From the NCBI GenBank assembly GCA_005878635.1, contig VBLS01000028.1:1-12968 (forward strand): a stretch of 12,968 nucleotides of DNA, written 5' to 3'. Every line of letters starts with the position of its first letter. The first letter of the stretch is position 1. Below, piece by piece: positions 1 to 7,557 of the stretch. The translations under genes were made by a program, and so were the position numbers. The notes below the pieces were generated by a model, which had not been told where the DNA came from, did not search any database, and saw only the letters and a program-made list of their open reading frames with translations. The stretch is from Methanobacteriota archaeon. Lineage in GTDB: Archaea; Thermoplasmatota; Thermoplasmata; RBG-16-68-12.

Positions 1-657
1 GACGACGTCCTTGATCCGCTCGATCGCCTCCATGAGCCCGCCGATCTGCCCGTACTTGACGTTCGGCTTCTCGCCGAGCAAGAGCGATTTCACCTCGAGA
101 TTCGGGAGGACCTCGAGGACTTCCATCGTCGGAGGCAAGACGCTGATCTGGAATCCGGGCTTCAGCTTCTTGTAGACGCCCTTGTCGCAATCGATGAGGC
201 GCTTCTCCATGTCCCCTTCGATCGAGATCACGAGCTTGCCGTCCATCATGTCCCCGACCTTCGCGATCACGCCCTCGTTCCGGACCGCGGAGCCTTCGAC
301 GATCGCATAGGTCTGCGGGTGCACCCACACGTATTGACCGACCCCGAGCTGGGACTTGTCTACCAGGCCGGTCGAGACCTTGAGGAGTTCCGTCGCCCGC
401 GCGACGACGACCTGGTTCCCGTCGAGGTTGGGTCCTTCCTTCCGGACGACGTAGGCGTACAGGAGCGGCGGTTGCTTGATCTTGTTGAACTTGTCCTCGT
501 AGGCCTTGAGCCGGTACTCACGCTCCTCGATCTCGTATCGGAAGGAGTGCAGGTCCCGCTCGTACTGTCGGCGCAGGCGGTCCATCTTCTCTTCGAACTC
601 GTCCCGGACCTCGTCGGCCGACTTCCCCGCCTTCCCCTCGCTCTCGTCGCTTGCCAT
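1..657 (-). CDS. pan: Proteasome-activating AAA ATPase (PAN/ARC-like), N-terminal part, cut by window edge
   Basis: The minus frame is open from ATG at 657 to base 1, giving 219 residues; the AAA motor lies outside the window. Residues 14-60 are a charged coiled coil, then QPP at 62-64, matching the proline hinge between coiled coil and OB ring in PAN. Residues 66-124 and 126-186 each read as an OB-like beta barrel; the second aligns by eye with the usual PAN OB domain. The segment EKPNVKYGQIGGL at 196-208 is the typical entry to the AAA domain (family pattern EKPDVxYxDIGGL). PAN-type hexamers unfold substrates and feed them to the 20S proteasome in the cytoplasm. The start is supported by a strong Shine-Dalgarno at 663-669. 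Two OB-like units rather than one recall bacterial ARC/Mpa. Family assignment is firm; PAN versus ARC-like subtype is open. Confidence 0.88.
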   Translation of the reverse strand, partial: MASDESEGKAGKSADEVRDEFEEKMDRLRRQYERDLHSFRYEIEEREYRLKAYEDKFNKIKQPPLLYAYVVRKEGPNLDGNQVVVARATELLKVSTGLVDKSQLGVGQYVWVHPQTYAIVEGSAVRNEGVIAKVGDMMDGKLVISIEGDMEKRLIDCDKGVYKKLKPGFQISVLPPTMEVLEVLPNLEVKSLLLGEKPNVKYGQIGGLMEAIERIKDVV

Positions 658-662
658 TCTTG

Positions 663-669
663 GATCACC
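663..669 (-). promoter_or_regulatory. Shine-Dalgarno of the proteasomal ATPase gene
   Basis: On the minus strand GGTGATC lies five bases before the ATG at 657. It is a near-perfect complement to the 3' end of 16S rRNA (anti-SD for GGAGGTGATC) and fixes the start codon. Confidence 0.75.
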
Positions 670-686
670 GCGGGCGTAGGCCCGCG
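669..686 (-). other. GC-rich hairpin directly before the ATPase ribosome binding site
   Basis: CGCGGGC (669-675) and GCCCGCG (680-686) form a perfect 7-bp stem with a GTAG loop on the plus strand and the equivalent hairpin on the minus transcript. Its edge touches the Shine-Dalgarno at 663-669. It would sit in the 5' leader if transcription starts further upstream. A role in translation control is inference. Confidence 0.5.
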
Positions 687-780
687 CTTCGGTCACAACG
701 AGACGGCATCCGCTCTGCGGACGCAAGTCTCTGGAACAAGCTAGGGTCTCGTCCCATCCCTTGTTAGAAAGTGGCATCCA

Positions 781-793
781 GAATTAAAGCTTT
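781..793 (-). promoter_or_regulatory. Candidate TATA element for the proteasomal ATPase gene
   Basis: The minus strand reads AAAAGCTTTAATTC, an AT-rich island in GC-rich sequence, preceded by GATAAC at 800-795. A start site about 25 bases on would give a leader of roughly 100 bases containing the hairpin and the Shine-Dalgarno. No experimental support; other AT-rich stretches lie nearby (822-832). Confidence 0.35.
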
Positions 794-832
794 TGTTATC
801 GGTATTGACCCTGCAACAATCGGAATATTCTA

Positions 833-870
833 CTCCGGTGACGAAGGGGCGAATGTCGTTCTAACCGGAG
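833..870. other. Inverted repeat in the 658-955 intergenic region
   Basis: CTCCGGT (833-839) and ACCGGAG (864-870) are a 7-bp inverted repeat; inside it ACGA (841-844) and TCGT (856-859) can also pair, giving a two-part stem with an 11-base loop. It lies 86-123 bases past the stop of the large surface-protein gene, so it could belong to that transcript's 3' end or to the ATPase upstream region. Apart from this, the leader hairpin and the TATA candidate, I see no coding region in 658-955. Confidence 0.4.
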
Positions 871-955
871 GCTCACAACGGGAGGAAATCCGTTCTTGTT
901 GTAGCGAACGAACGAAAGAGCGCCTTGCGTTCCGGAATGCATTCGAGGCGCGAAT

Positions 956-3900
956 TCACGCGTTCGGCAGCACGTATCCGCCGGAGACGAGCTTCTTCAG
1001 GTATGGCGCCAGCACGCGCGCGAGGGCCATGTCCCCGTCCCAGTCCTCGAGCTGGTCCCAGTGGTGGTCTTCCATGTCCTTGATGCACCGTTCGATGCGC
1101 CCTGTCCAGGATTCCGAGCCGTCGCCTTCGATGCGCGCCGCGAGCACGAGCCACTTGCCGCGGCCGATCAAGATGTGCATGTGTCCGACGGTCATCTCGT
1201 TCAGGTCGGCGTAGTCGTCTCCCTGCAGCGCGTCCTTGACGAATTGCTGGACGGCGGTGAGCATCCCGCTCAGGATGTCCGTGTCGACGTCCGGCCGGAG
1301 CCGGCGCGTCTCGTGCTTGATCAAGACCCCGTCCCGGTGGTTGAGCAAGAACACGTCCTCGACGATCGCGTTGCTCTCCTTTTCCGCCGCGGCGGCCGCG
1401 GGCGGAGCCTTCGCGGCGCTCCCGCGGCGACGTAGGATCATGAAAAGGGCTCCCCCGGCAACGGCCCCGACGACGGCGAGGAGCCACCAATACTCTCCGA
1501 CGCTGAACCCACCGGTCAGGCCCCCGCCCGCGGTGGAGAACTGGAATGTCTTCGACGGCGTCATCAAGTTCCCAGCGCGATCCTTGGCCCTCGAATCCAC
1601 CGTGACGGCGTAGGTCGTCCCCGCGCTGAGCGCTCGAGCCGGGACGAACGTCAGCTGGGTCGAGTCCGCGCTCCACTGGTACGCGCCGTTCATCTCGGGT
1701 GTGATCGAGAAGGCGAGGACGACCGAGTTGCGGTCCATCGGCTCGCTGAACGTGACGTTCACCCAGGGGGTGAGGTTCGTGTTCGCCCCGAGGGGCGCGA
1801 CATCGGTGACGAACGGCGGCCGGATGTCGACCGTCGTGGCCGTGTCGTTGCCAGGGGGAGCGATCTCGATGTTTCCGGCGCGATCGCGCGCGATCGAGCG
1901 GAAGCCGTAGGAACGTCCGTCTTGGCCGACGAAGGACGTGCTAACGGAAGTCGTGCTCGAGCAGCAGGCGAGGTCGACCCAGGCTCCCGCGCCTTCCCGG
2001 ACCTGGACCTGGTATGTGGCGATGTCCGTCGTCCCGCCGACGGGACCCCAAGAGACCGTGAACTGCACGGTGTTCTCGAACGGCGGTAGGGCCGTGACGA
2101 CGGAGTCCGGCGGCGACATGTCGACAATCGTCCAGGAATCGTTCGTGCTCTTCGACTCGACATTTCCCGCGTTGTCCGTCGCGATCGAATGGAACTGGTA
2201 CGTGTGCCCGTCCTGGCCCGAGTAGGACCCAGACGTGGCCGTCGTCGAGGCGATCCAAATAGCCCAACCGGCGCTGTTGTCGTTCACCTCGATTCGATAG
2301 GAGGCGATGTCGACGGTCCCCTCGGCGGGTTGCCACGTCACCTGGAACGGCGAGGAGGTCTCGTAGACCGAGAGTGGGAGCGTCTTGGATCGCGGTAGAA
2401 TCGTATCGACAATCGTCCAGGTGTCATTCCCCGCGGGAGCGACCTCGACGTTCCCCGCGGCATCGCGGGCGATGGAGCGGAACGCGTACGATCCCTGGGA
2501 CGTCGCCGTGAACGTGCCGGAGGTCGAATGGGTGTCCGCGAGCCAATCGACCCACCCGGACCCGGAGTTGTATTGGATCCGATAGGCCACGATGTCGGTC
2601 ACGCCCGGATCGGGCGCCCAGGAGACGAGGAACGGCGTGGTCTCGTACGTCGGGAGGGCATTCACGTGGGATCCCGGCCGGACCGTATCGACGATTGTCC
2701 ACGTGTTGTTCGGCGAGTTCGCCGACGGGGGGGCCTGCGAGTTGCCGGCCTTGTCCGTCGCCGTCGTGTAGAATTCGTAGGTTCCGTCGCCCGAGGCGGT
2801 GAAGGAGAAGCCCCCGGCGTTGGGGACGACTTGCGTGCCATAGAGGGTCCACGTCGCCAGACCTCCGCCACGGTACCAGAGGGTCACCGACTGGACGCCG
2901 GTCCCGTTCCCGTCGTCGTAGGTGTAGGTGATGCCGAACGTGAGCGTGTTCTTGTACGTGGGGAGGGGAAGGGCCGAGGAGGTAGGCGCCGTGACGTCGA
3001 CCATGCCGAAATTCTCGGTGTGGCTCGTGGCCATGTCGACGGAACGGGGGTTGCTCCAGAAGGAAGCCCCGGGATAGGAAACCGTGACGCGGGTGACGTT
3101 GTCGTGGATCTTGGTCGTCGATTGCTGGTACACGCGATCCGTGACGAGGAGCCACTGCGCCAGGCCGCTCGACGTCGTGAGGTCCCATGCGGTGAGGCCG
3201 TCGTCGTCGACGTGGACGTGCGACCCGCCGAGGTAGGTGCTGTTGTTCGGCCAGAAGGTCGCCACCGCCAGGAAGTTCCGCACCGTCAGGTTCGCCGCGA
3301 ACTGGACTGCGAACTTCGCCGTCGAGAAGGGCGTTTTGACCGTCGTGGCCTCCGTGTAGTTGCCGATGCTGAGGTCCAAGTCGCTGATCGCCGTCAAGGT
3401 CATGTTCGTCAGGGTGAGCCGCGTCTGCGTGGTCGTGTTCCCGATCGCGAGGGCACCGACGCCGTAGCTCTTCGGGCTGCCGGTGCCGGTTCCCGCAGCG
3501 CCTTTGGTGACCGTCTGAAGCGTATCGGAGTACGAATTCCCCGCGGGCACCAAGGCCGCGATGAACGCGGTGCTATCACCGCCCCGACCCGCGGGATTCG
3601 CGGGGATGAACGAATTGCCTCCGCGTCCTCCAATCAGCGTGTCAAGGATGTTGGAATCAGAGATGAGGTCCACATGGAACGCCGCGAGTCCGGAGACGAT
3701 TCCGCCACTCCCGCCGCCGACCGTCCCGATGCCGCCGACGCCCCCGGCCACCTGAGAGAGCGTGTTCCACTTCACCGTCGAGACGTTGAACGCGTTGCCG
3801 TCCCCGACCGACACGATCCCGGTCGCGTTGCCCCCGGCTCCCGCCGCGGTCCGCCCCGATCCGCCGGTCCCGCCCGTCAGGTCGGTGAACCAATTGTTCC

Positions 3901-5257
3901 GGATCGACGCGCTCCCGTCGACTCCAAGAGCCCAGAAGGCGGAGACCTGACCGCCGTTCCCGCCCGCGGTGCCCCGAGGCCCGTTCGTGCTGTTCCCGCC
4001 GTGCCCCCCGCGCACCGTCTGAACGGTGTTCCCGTTCGCGTCTCCGTTCATCGATTGACCGGTCAAGAAGCCGTACGCGTCCGCCCCCATCCCGCCGTTC
4101 CCGAAGTTTCCGATGCTCGCGGACCCGCCGTCGCCGGCCGAGCCCGCGGTGATCCCGGAGAAGAAGTTGAGGGTCCACTGGGCCGATGAAGCAGAGCTCG
4201 TCGACTGAACTCCCGCGGCGCCCCCTCCGTTCCCGCCGTTGCCGCCGATGCCCGTCCCTGCGGACGACGTCCCTCCGTTCCCGCCATGGCCCCCGAGGAC
4301 ATTCGCGATCGAGTTCGACGACACATCGAGGCTCCCGACTCCGAAAGTGACCACGCCGCCGGCCGACCCGCCGTCCCCGCCGCGGCCGCCGTTACCGGCG
4401 GAACTGGCGGCGCCGTTTCCACCTTGGCCTCCCCATAGCCGGGTCATCATATTGCCATCGATCGTCGCCGACGGGGTGCCGTTCACGAGGATGCCGACCG
4501 CGTAGCCGCCATCCGTCCCGCGGCTTCCGGGGGTCGGCGGCGTCCGGCCGTTCGAGGCGACAACATTTTTAATGGTGTTGGAAAGGATCGAAGCGGATTG
4601 CAAGTTGGTGACGTAGATCCCCAGGGCGGGATTGCCCGTCAGGTTCGTGATGATGTTGGACGAAAGGCCCACGTTCCCCGTGGTGCTCGCTTGGATTGCG
4701 ATGTTCGTGTAATTGATCCGGTTTCGGAGGGCGGACGAACTCGATGCCTCGAGGAGGATCCCGAAGAACGCGCTATCGATGACATTGTCGGAGATCGTGG
4801 GAGAACTTTGGGTCGCATAAATCGCCCGCTCCGCGTAGGTGAGGGAGGCGAAGGTCACCGACCCGGTGCTCGACGCGTTGAACTGGACCCCGCCCCACGG
4901 GACGGTCGAAGCCGAGGTGGTCGGTTTGAAGGTGATCAGCTGGCCTGCGGCGCCATCGGCGGTCAGCCTCCCGCGGATATACAGATGAATCCACGAATCG
5001 GCGGTGACCGTGACGCGCGGATCAATCCTCAGCGTCACGCCGGGATCGACGGTGACGTTCCCGACCATGTGCCACGCCGGACACGACAGGTCCCACCGTT
5101 CATCGATCGTGATGTGGCCGGTCTTGTCGCACGGCAAGATCGGACCGGCCGCCCGCGCGGTCGGCAGGGAGACAAAGACGGCGACGAGGAGGGCCCAGGC
5201 GAGGAGCGCTGCGACGACGTGGGGTCGGCCGCGAGGGCCGAGGCGAGGGAAGACCAT
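956..5257 (-). CDS. Large single-pass surface protein: beta-helix, Ig-like repeats, cytoplasmic tail domain
   Basis: 1433 residues from ATG at 5257; a TTG at 5290 would add 11 residues, but the ATG gives a cleaner signal peptide (residues 1-37, hydrophobic AALLAWALLVAVFV, cleavage near ARAA). Residues about 45-620 are a right-handed beta-helix (PbH1/NosD style, repeated N-x-I rungs) with long GG-rich loops at 276-560. Residues about 756-1143 hold four Ig/FN3-like repeats, each closing with a TWTIVD-type linker, and 1145-1242 resembles a Big_5/SbsA Ig-like domain (TFSEPMDRNSV). A membrane helix at 1256-1275 is followed by RRR, then an Ala/Pro linker and a soluble domain at 1297-1430. Topology is therefore outside N-terminus, inside C-terminus. 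Many N-x-S/T sequons suggest glycosylation. Adhesion or sensing at the cell surface is inference; no catalytic site is apparent. Confidence 0.9.
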   Translation of the reverse strand: MVFPRLGPRGRPHVVAALLAWALLVAVFVSLPTARAAGPILPCDKTGHITIDERWDLSCPAWHMVGNVTVDPGVTLRIDPRVTVTADSWIHLYIRGRLTADGAAGQLITFKPTTSASTVPWGGVQFNASSTGSVTFASLTYAERAIYATQSSPTISDNVIDSAFFGILLEASSSSALRNRINYTNIAIQASTTGNVGLSSNIITNLTGNPALGIYVTNLQSASILSNTIKNVVASNGRTPPTPGSRGTDGGYAVGILVNGTPSATIDGNMMTRLWGGQGGNGAASSAGNGGRGGDGGSAGGVVTFGVGSLDVSSNSIANVLGGHGGNGGTSSAGTGIGGNGGNGGGAAGVQSTSSASSAQWTLNFFSGITAGSAGDGGSASIGNFGNGGMGADAYGFLTGQSMNGDANGNTVQTVRGGHGGNSTNGPRGTAGGNGGQVSAFWALGVDGSASIRNNWFTDLTGGTGGSGRTAAGAGGNATGIVSVGDGNAFNVSTVKWNTLSQVAGGVGGIGTVGGGSGGIVSGLAAFHVDLISDSNILDTLIGGRGGNSFIPANPAGRGGDSTAFIAALVPAGNSYSDTLQTVTKGAAGTGTGSPKSYGVGALAIGNTTTQTRLTLTNMTLTAISDLDLSIGNYTEATTVKTPFSTAKFAVQFAANLTVRNFLAVATFWPNNSTYLGGSHVHVDDDGLTAWDLTTSSGLAQWLLVTDRVYQQSTTKIHDNVTRVTVSYPGASFWSNPRSVDMATSHTENFGMVDVTAPTSSALPLPTYKNTLTFGITYTYDDGNGTGVQSVTLWYRGGGLATWTLYGTQVVPNAGGFSFTASGDGTYEFYTTATDKAGNSQAPPSANSPNNTWTIVDTVRPGSHVNALPTYETTPFLVSWAPDPGVTDIVAYRIQYNSGSGWVDWLADTHSTSGTFTATSQGSYAFRSIARDAAGNVEVAPAGNDTWTIVDTILPRSKTLPLSVYETSSPFQVTWQPAEGTVDIASYRIEVNDNSAGWAIWIASTTATSGSYSGQDGHTYQFHSIATDNAGNVESKSTNDSWTIVDMSPPDSVVTALPPFENTVQFTVSWGPVGGTTDIATYQVQVREGAGAWVDLACCSSTTSVSTSFVGQDGRSYGFRSIARDRAGNIEIAPPGNDTATTVDIRPPFVTDVAPLGANTNLTPWVNVTFSEPMDRNSVVLAFSITPEMNGAYQWSADSTQLTFVPARALSAGTTYAVTVDSRAKDRAGNLMTPSKTFQFSTAGGGLTGGFSVGEYWWLLAVVGAVAGGALFMILRRRGSAAKAPPAAAAAEKESNAIVEDVFLLNHRDGVLIKHETRRLRPDVDTDILSGMLTAVQQFVKDALQGDDYADLNEMTVGHMHILIGRGKWLVLAARIEGDGSESWTGRIERCIKDMEDHHWDQLEDWDGDMALARVLAPYLKKLVSGGYVLPNA
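1829..2992 (-). repeat. Four tandem Ig/FN3-like domain repeats in the surface protein
   Basis: Residues about 756-1143 of the surface protein comprise four units of roughly 95-100 residues. Each contains a Y-R-I/V-Q or similar strand, an F-x-SIARDxAGN-type strand (ATDKAGN, ARDAAGN, ATDNAGN, ARDRAGN) and a closing linker TWTIVDTVRP, TWTIVDTILP, SWTIVDMSPP or ATTVDIRPP. The pattern fits extracellular stalk domains of the OmpL47/FN3 kind. Copies are diverged, so recent amplification is unlikely. Confidence 0.75.
3443..4510 (-). repeat. About eight ~45-residue glycine-rich beta-helix units
   Basis: Residues about 250-605 of the surface protein fall into roughly eight units of 40-48 residues. Each has a short hydrophobic strand (YAVGILV, GGVVTFG, AYGFLTG, SAFWALG, TGIVSVG, SGLAAF, AFIAAL), then an N-x-I/V-type rung, then a loop rich in GGxGGNGG and AG. 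This reads as a beta-helix in which every turn or two throws out a glycine-rich loop. Confidence 0.7.
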
Positions 5258-5318
5258 CGGATTCGAGGCTCCGGGCGGGACCAAACCCAATCCAGGCGGA
5301 CTTCCCGGTTCACTTCAC

Positions 5319-5328
5319 GATATATTAG
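5319..5328. promoter_or_regulatory. Shared TATA element between divergent genes
   Basis: The sequence around 5319-5328 reads GATATATTAG on the plus strand and CTAATATATC on the minus strand, so either direction offers a TATA box. On the plus strand it lies about 24 bases before the ATG at 5347, the spacing of a leaderless archaeal transcript. On the minus strand a start near 5296 would leave a leader of about 40 bases before the ATG at 5257, with GGAG in it. Confidence 0.6.
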
Positions 5329-5346
5329 GCGAAGGACGTAGTTACC

Positions 5347-7557
5347 ATGCGTGATAACTCCTCACACGACAGGCCTCCGGCAAGGTTCATTACGGCCCCG
5401 GAACTTGGCGGCGGGATGTCCGCCGAGGGACTCGACGCGATCTTTTCTCCGAGATCCATCGCGGTCATCGGGGCCTCGCGCCATCGTGGAAAAATCGGCT
5501 ACGAGATCCTGCGGAATCTGATCGTCAACGAATACCAAGGGATCCTCTACCCGGTGAATCCGAACGCGACCGGCATCCACGGGATCCGCGCGTATCCCCG
5601 CATCTCGGACGTCCCGGATCCCGTCGATCTCGCGGTGATCACGGTCCCCGCCGATCTCGCGGTCGATGCCGCGAAGGCCTGCGGCGAGAAAGGCGTGCGA
5701 GGACTCGTCGTGATCACGGCGGGTTTCCGGGAGATCGGTGGGGTCGGCGTCGAGCGAGAATCCCGCCTCCTCCGCATCTGCGAGTCGTACGGCCTCACGC
5801 TGGTCGGTCCGAACTGCATGGGCGTCATCAACACGCATCCCGACGTCCGAATGGACGCGACCTTCGCGCCGACGCCGCCGCTCCGGGGAGGCATCTCGCT
5901 GGTCACGCAGAGCGGCGCGCTCGGCATCGCCATCCTGGAACATGCCAGGACGCTCGGGGTCGGCTTCGCGAAGTTCTGCTCCCTGGGGAACAAGGCCCAG
6001 GTGAGCCTGAACGACCTGCTCGCGTCGTGGCGGGCCGACCCGGAGACCAAAATCGTCCTCGCGTACATCGAGAATTTTGGGAACCCGAAGAACTTCGTCC
6101 GGATCGCCCGGGCGACCACGAAGGAGAAACCGGTCATCGCCGTCAAGTCGGGCCGCTCCGAGGCCGGGAGTCGAGCGGCCGCATCGCACACGGGATCCCT
6201 CGGGGGTTCCGACCTCGCGGCGGAGGCTGTGTTCGCGCAGACCGGGGTGCTTCGGGCCGGCTCCATTGAGGAGCTGTTCGATCTCGCGATGGCCTTCTCC
6301 CTTCAACCGCTTCCGCGGGGCGATCGAGTGGCCATCGTCTCCGACGCCGGCGGTCCCGCGATCATGTGCGTCGACGAACTCATCGCACAAGGCTTGCGCC
6401 TCGCGGAGTTGTCTCCGGCGACCCAAGCCTTCATGCACTCCTGGGCCCCCGCGGAAGCGTCCCTCCGAAACCCGGTCGACCTGACGCCGCAAGGGACCCT
6501 CGAGGACTATCGGCGGGCGCTCGAGGCGGTCCTGGCCGATTCGGGCGTCGACGCCGCGATCGCCATCTACGTTCCTCCGGTGCGGGTCGACGAGGTGGAC
6601 GTCGCCCGCGCAGTGTGGCAGGCCGCGGAGGCGCACGCCAAGCCCGTGTTGTGCAACTTCCTCGGCCGGTCCGAGGACAGTCCCGGTTTCGTGGAACTCG
6701 TGAGCCATGGCGTCCCCTCGTATCTGTTCCCGGAGAGCGCCGCGCGATCGCTCGCCGCGATGTATCGTCACGGGCAATATCGCAAACGGGACGAGGGGAC
6801 GGAGCGGACGTTCACCGTGGACCGCGACGGCGCCGCGGCGATCCTGGCCCGCGCGGCCCAGGAAGGTCGGTCTCGGCTTCTCCACGATGAGGCGAATGCG
6901 GTGCTCGCTGCCTACGGGATCCAAACCGCGAAGGCCCGACTCGTCCGACGACTCGAAGACGTCTCCCGGGCCGCGAAAGGGGTCGGCTTCCCCGTCGTCC
7001 TGAAAGCCGCGGGCCCCGAGATCGTCCACAAGACGGAGCTCCAGGCGGTGGCGTTGGGACTCCAGGACGAAAAGGAACTGCTCGACGCGGCCTCGCGGAT
7101 GGAGCGGCGACTCCGCCAGCGGAAGGTCGTCCTCGACGGGTTCCTCGTCCAAGAGTTCGTGGAGGGAGGAAAGGAGGTCATCCTCGGCATGACGCGCGAC
7201 CGGGTCTACGGTCCTCTGCTCGTCTTCGGGCTCGGAGGGATCTACGTCGAATACCTGAAGGACGTCTCCTTCGGACTGCCGCCCTTGACGGATCGCGACG
7301 CGATTCGGATGATCGAGTCGATCCGTACCTACCCGTTGCTCCGCGGGGTCCGCGGGGAGCCGGCCCGCGACGTGCCGGCCCTCCAGGAGGCCATCTTGCG
7401 GCTGGCGGCGCTCGTCTCGGACCACGATTCGATTCAGGAAATGGACCTCAACCCGGTCATCGCCCTGGAACAGGGCCGCGGCTATCGCGTCGTCGACGCC
7501 CGAATCGTCCTCATGGCCCCATCCCGGGAACCGGAGCCGAAGGAACTGCGGTTCTAG
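5347..7557 (+). CDS. ADP-forming acyl-CoA synthetase (acetate-CoA ligase, fused alpha-beta)
   Basis: 736 residues. It interconverts acyl-CoA, ADP and phosphate with acid, CoA and ATP in the cytosol, the archaeal route for ATP from acetyl-CoA or related thioesters; the true acyl substrate cannot be read from sequence. Order: CoA-binding Rossmann domain (SPRSIAVIGASRHRGKIGYE, 34-53), succinyl-CoA ligase-like domains with GPNCMG at 154-159 and the phosphorylated active-site His281 in AASHTGSLGGSD, then an ATP-grasp domain from about 490 with VVLKAAGPEIVHKTE (550-564, His561), EFVEGGKEVILGM (603-615) and MDLNPVI (699-705). All key residues appear intact and length is normal for the fused form. 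ATG at 5347 fits a leaderless transcript from the TATA at 5321; ATG at 5416 would give the more typical family N-terminus. It ends tail-to-tail with the VOC gene. Confidence 0.93.
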   Translation: MRDNSSHDRPPARFITAPELGGGMSAEGLDAIFSPRSIAVIGASRHRGKIGYEILRNLIVNEYQGILYPVNPNATGIHGIRAYPRISDVPDPVDLAVITVPADLAVDAAKACGEKGVRGLVVITAGFREIGGVGVERESRLLRICESYGLTLVGPNCMGVINTHPDVRMDATFAPTPPLRGGISLVTQSGALGIAILEHARTLGVGFAKFCSLGNKAQVSLNDLLASWRADPETKIVLAYIENFGNPKNFVRIARATTKEKPVIAVKSGRSEAGSRAAASHTGSLGGSDLAAEAVFAQTGVLRAGSIEELFDLAMAFSLQPLPRGDRVAIVSDAGGPAIMCVDELIAQGLRLAELSPATQAFMHSWAPAEASLRNPVDLTPQGTLEDYRRALEAVLADSGVDAAIAIYVPPVRVDEVDVARAVWQAAEAHAKPVLCNFLGRSEDSPGFVELVSHGVPSYLFPESAARSLAAMYRHGQYRKRDEGTERTFTVDRDGAAAILARAAQEGRSRLLHDEANAVLAAYGIQTAKARLVRRLEDVSRAAKGVGFPVVLKAAGPEIVHKTELQAVALGLQDEKELLDAASRMERRLRQRKVVLDGFLVQEFVEGGKEVILGMTRDRVYGPLLVFGLGGIYVEYLKDVSFGLPPLTDRDAIRMIESIRTYPLLRGVRGEPARDVPALQEAILRLAALVSDHDSIQEMDLNPVIALEQGRGYRVVDARIVLMAPSREPEPKELRF

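Noticed and set aside
935..944. Palindrome GAATGCATTC just after the surface-protein stop
   Set aside because: Ten bases, isolated, no T-run or second site; chance cannot be excluded.
2528..4189. 553-residue open frame on the plus strand opposite the surface protein
   Set aside because: Low-complexity Arg/Val/Gly-rich shadow of the repeat-containing gene, with no recognisable motif or start signal.
3443..4510. CRISPR-like or DNA-level tandem repeat array in the glycine-rich region
   Set aside because: The periodicity is at protein level; units vary in length and sequence, stay in frame and have no conserved direct repeat with unique spacers.
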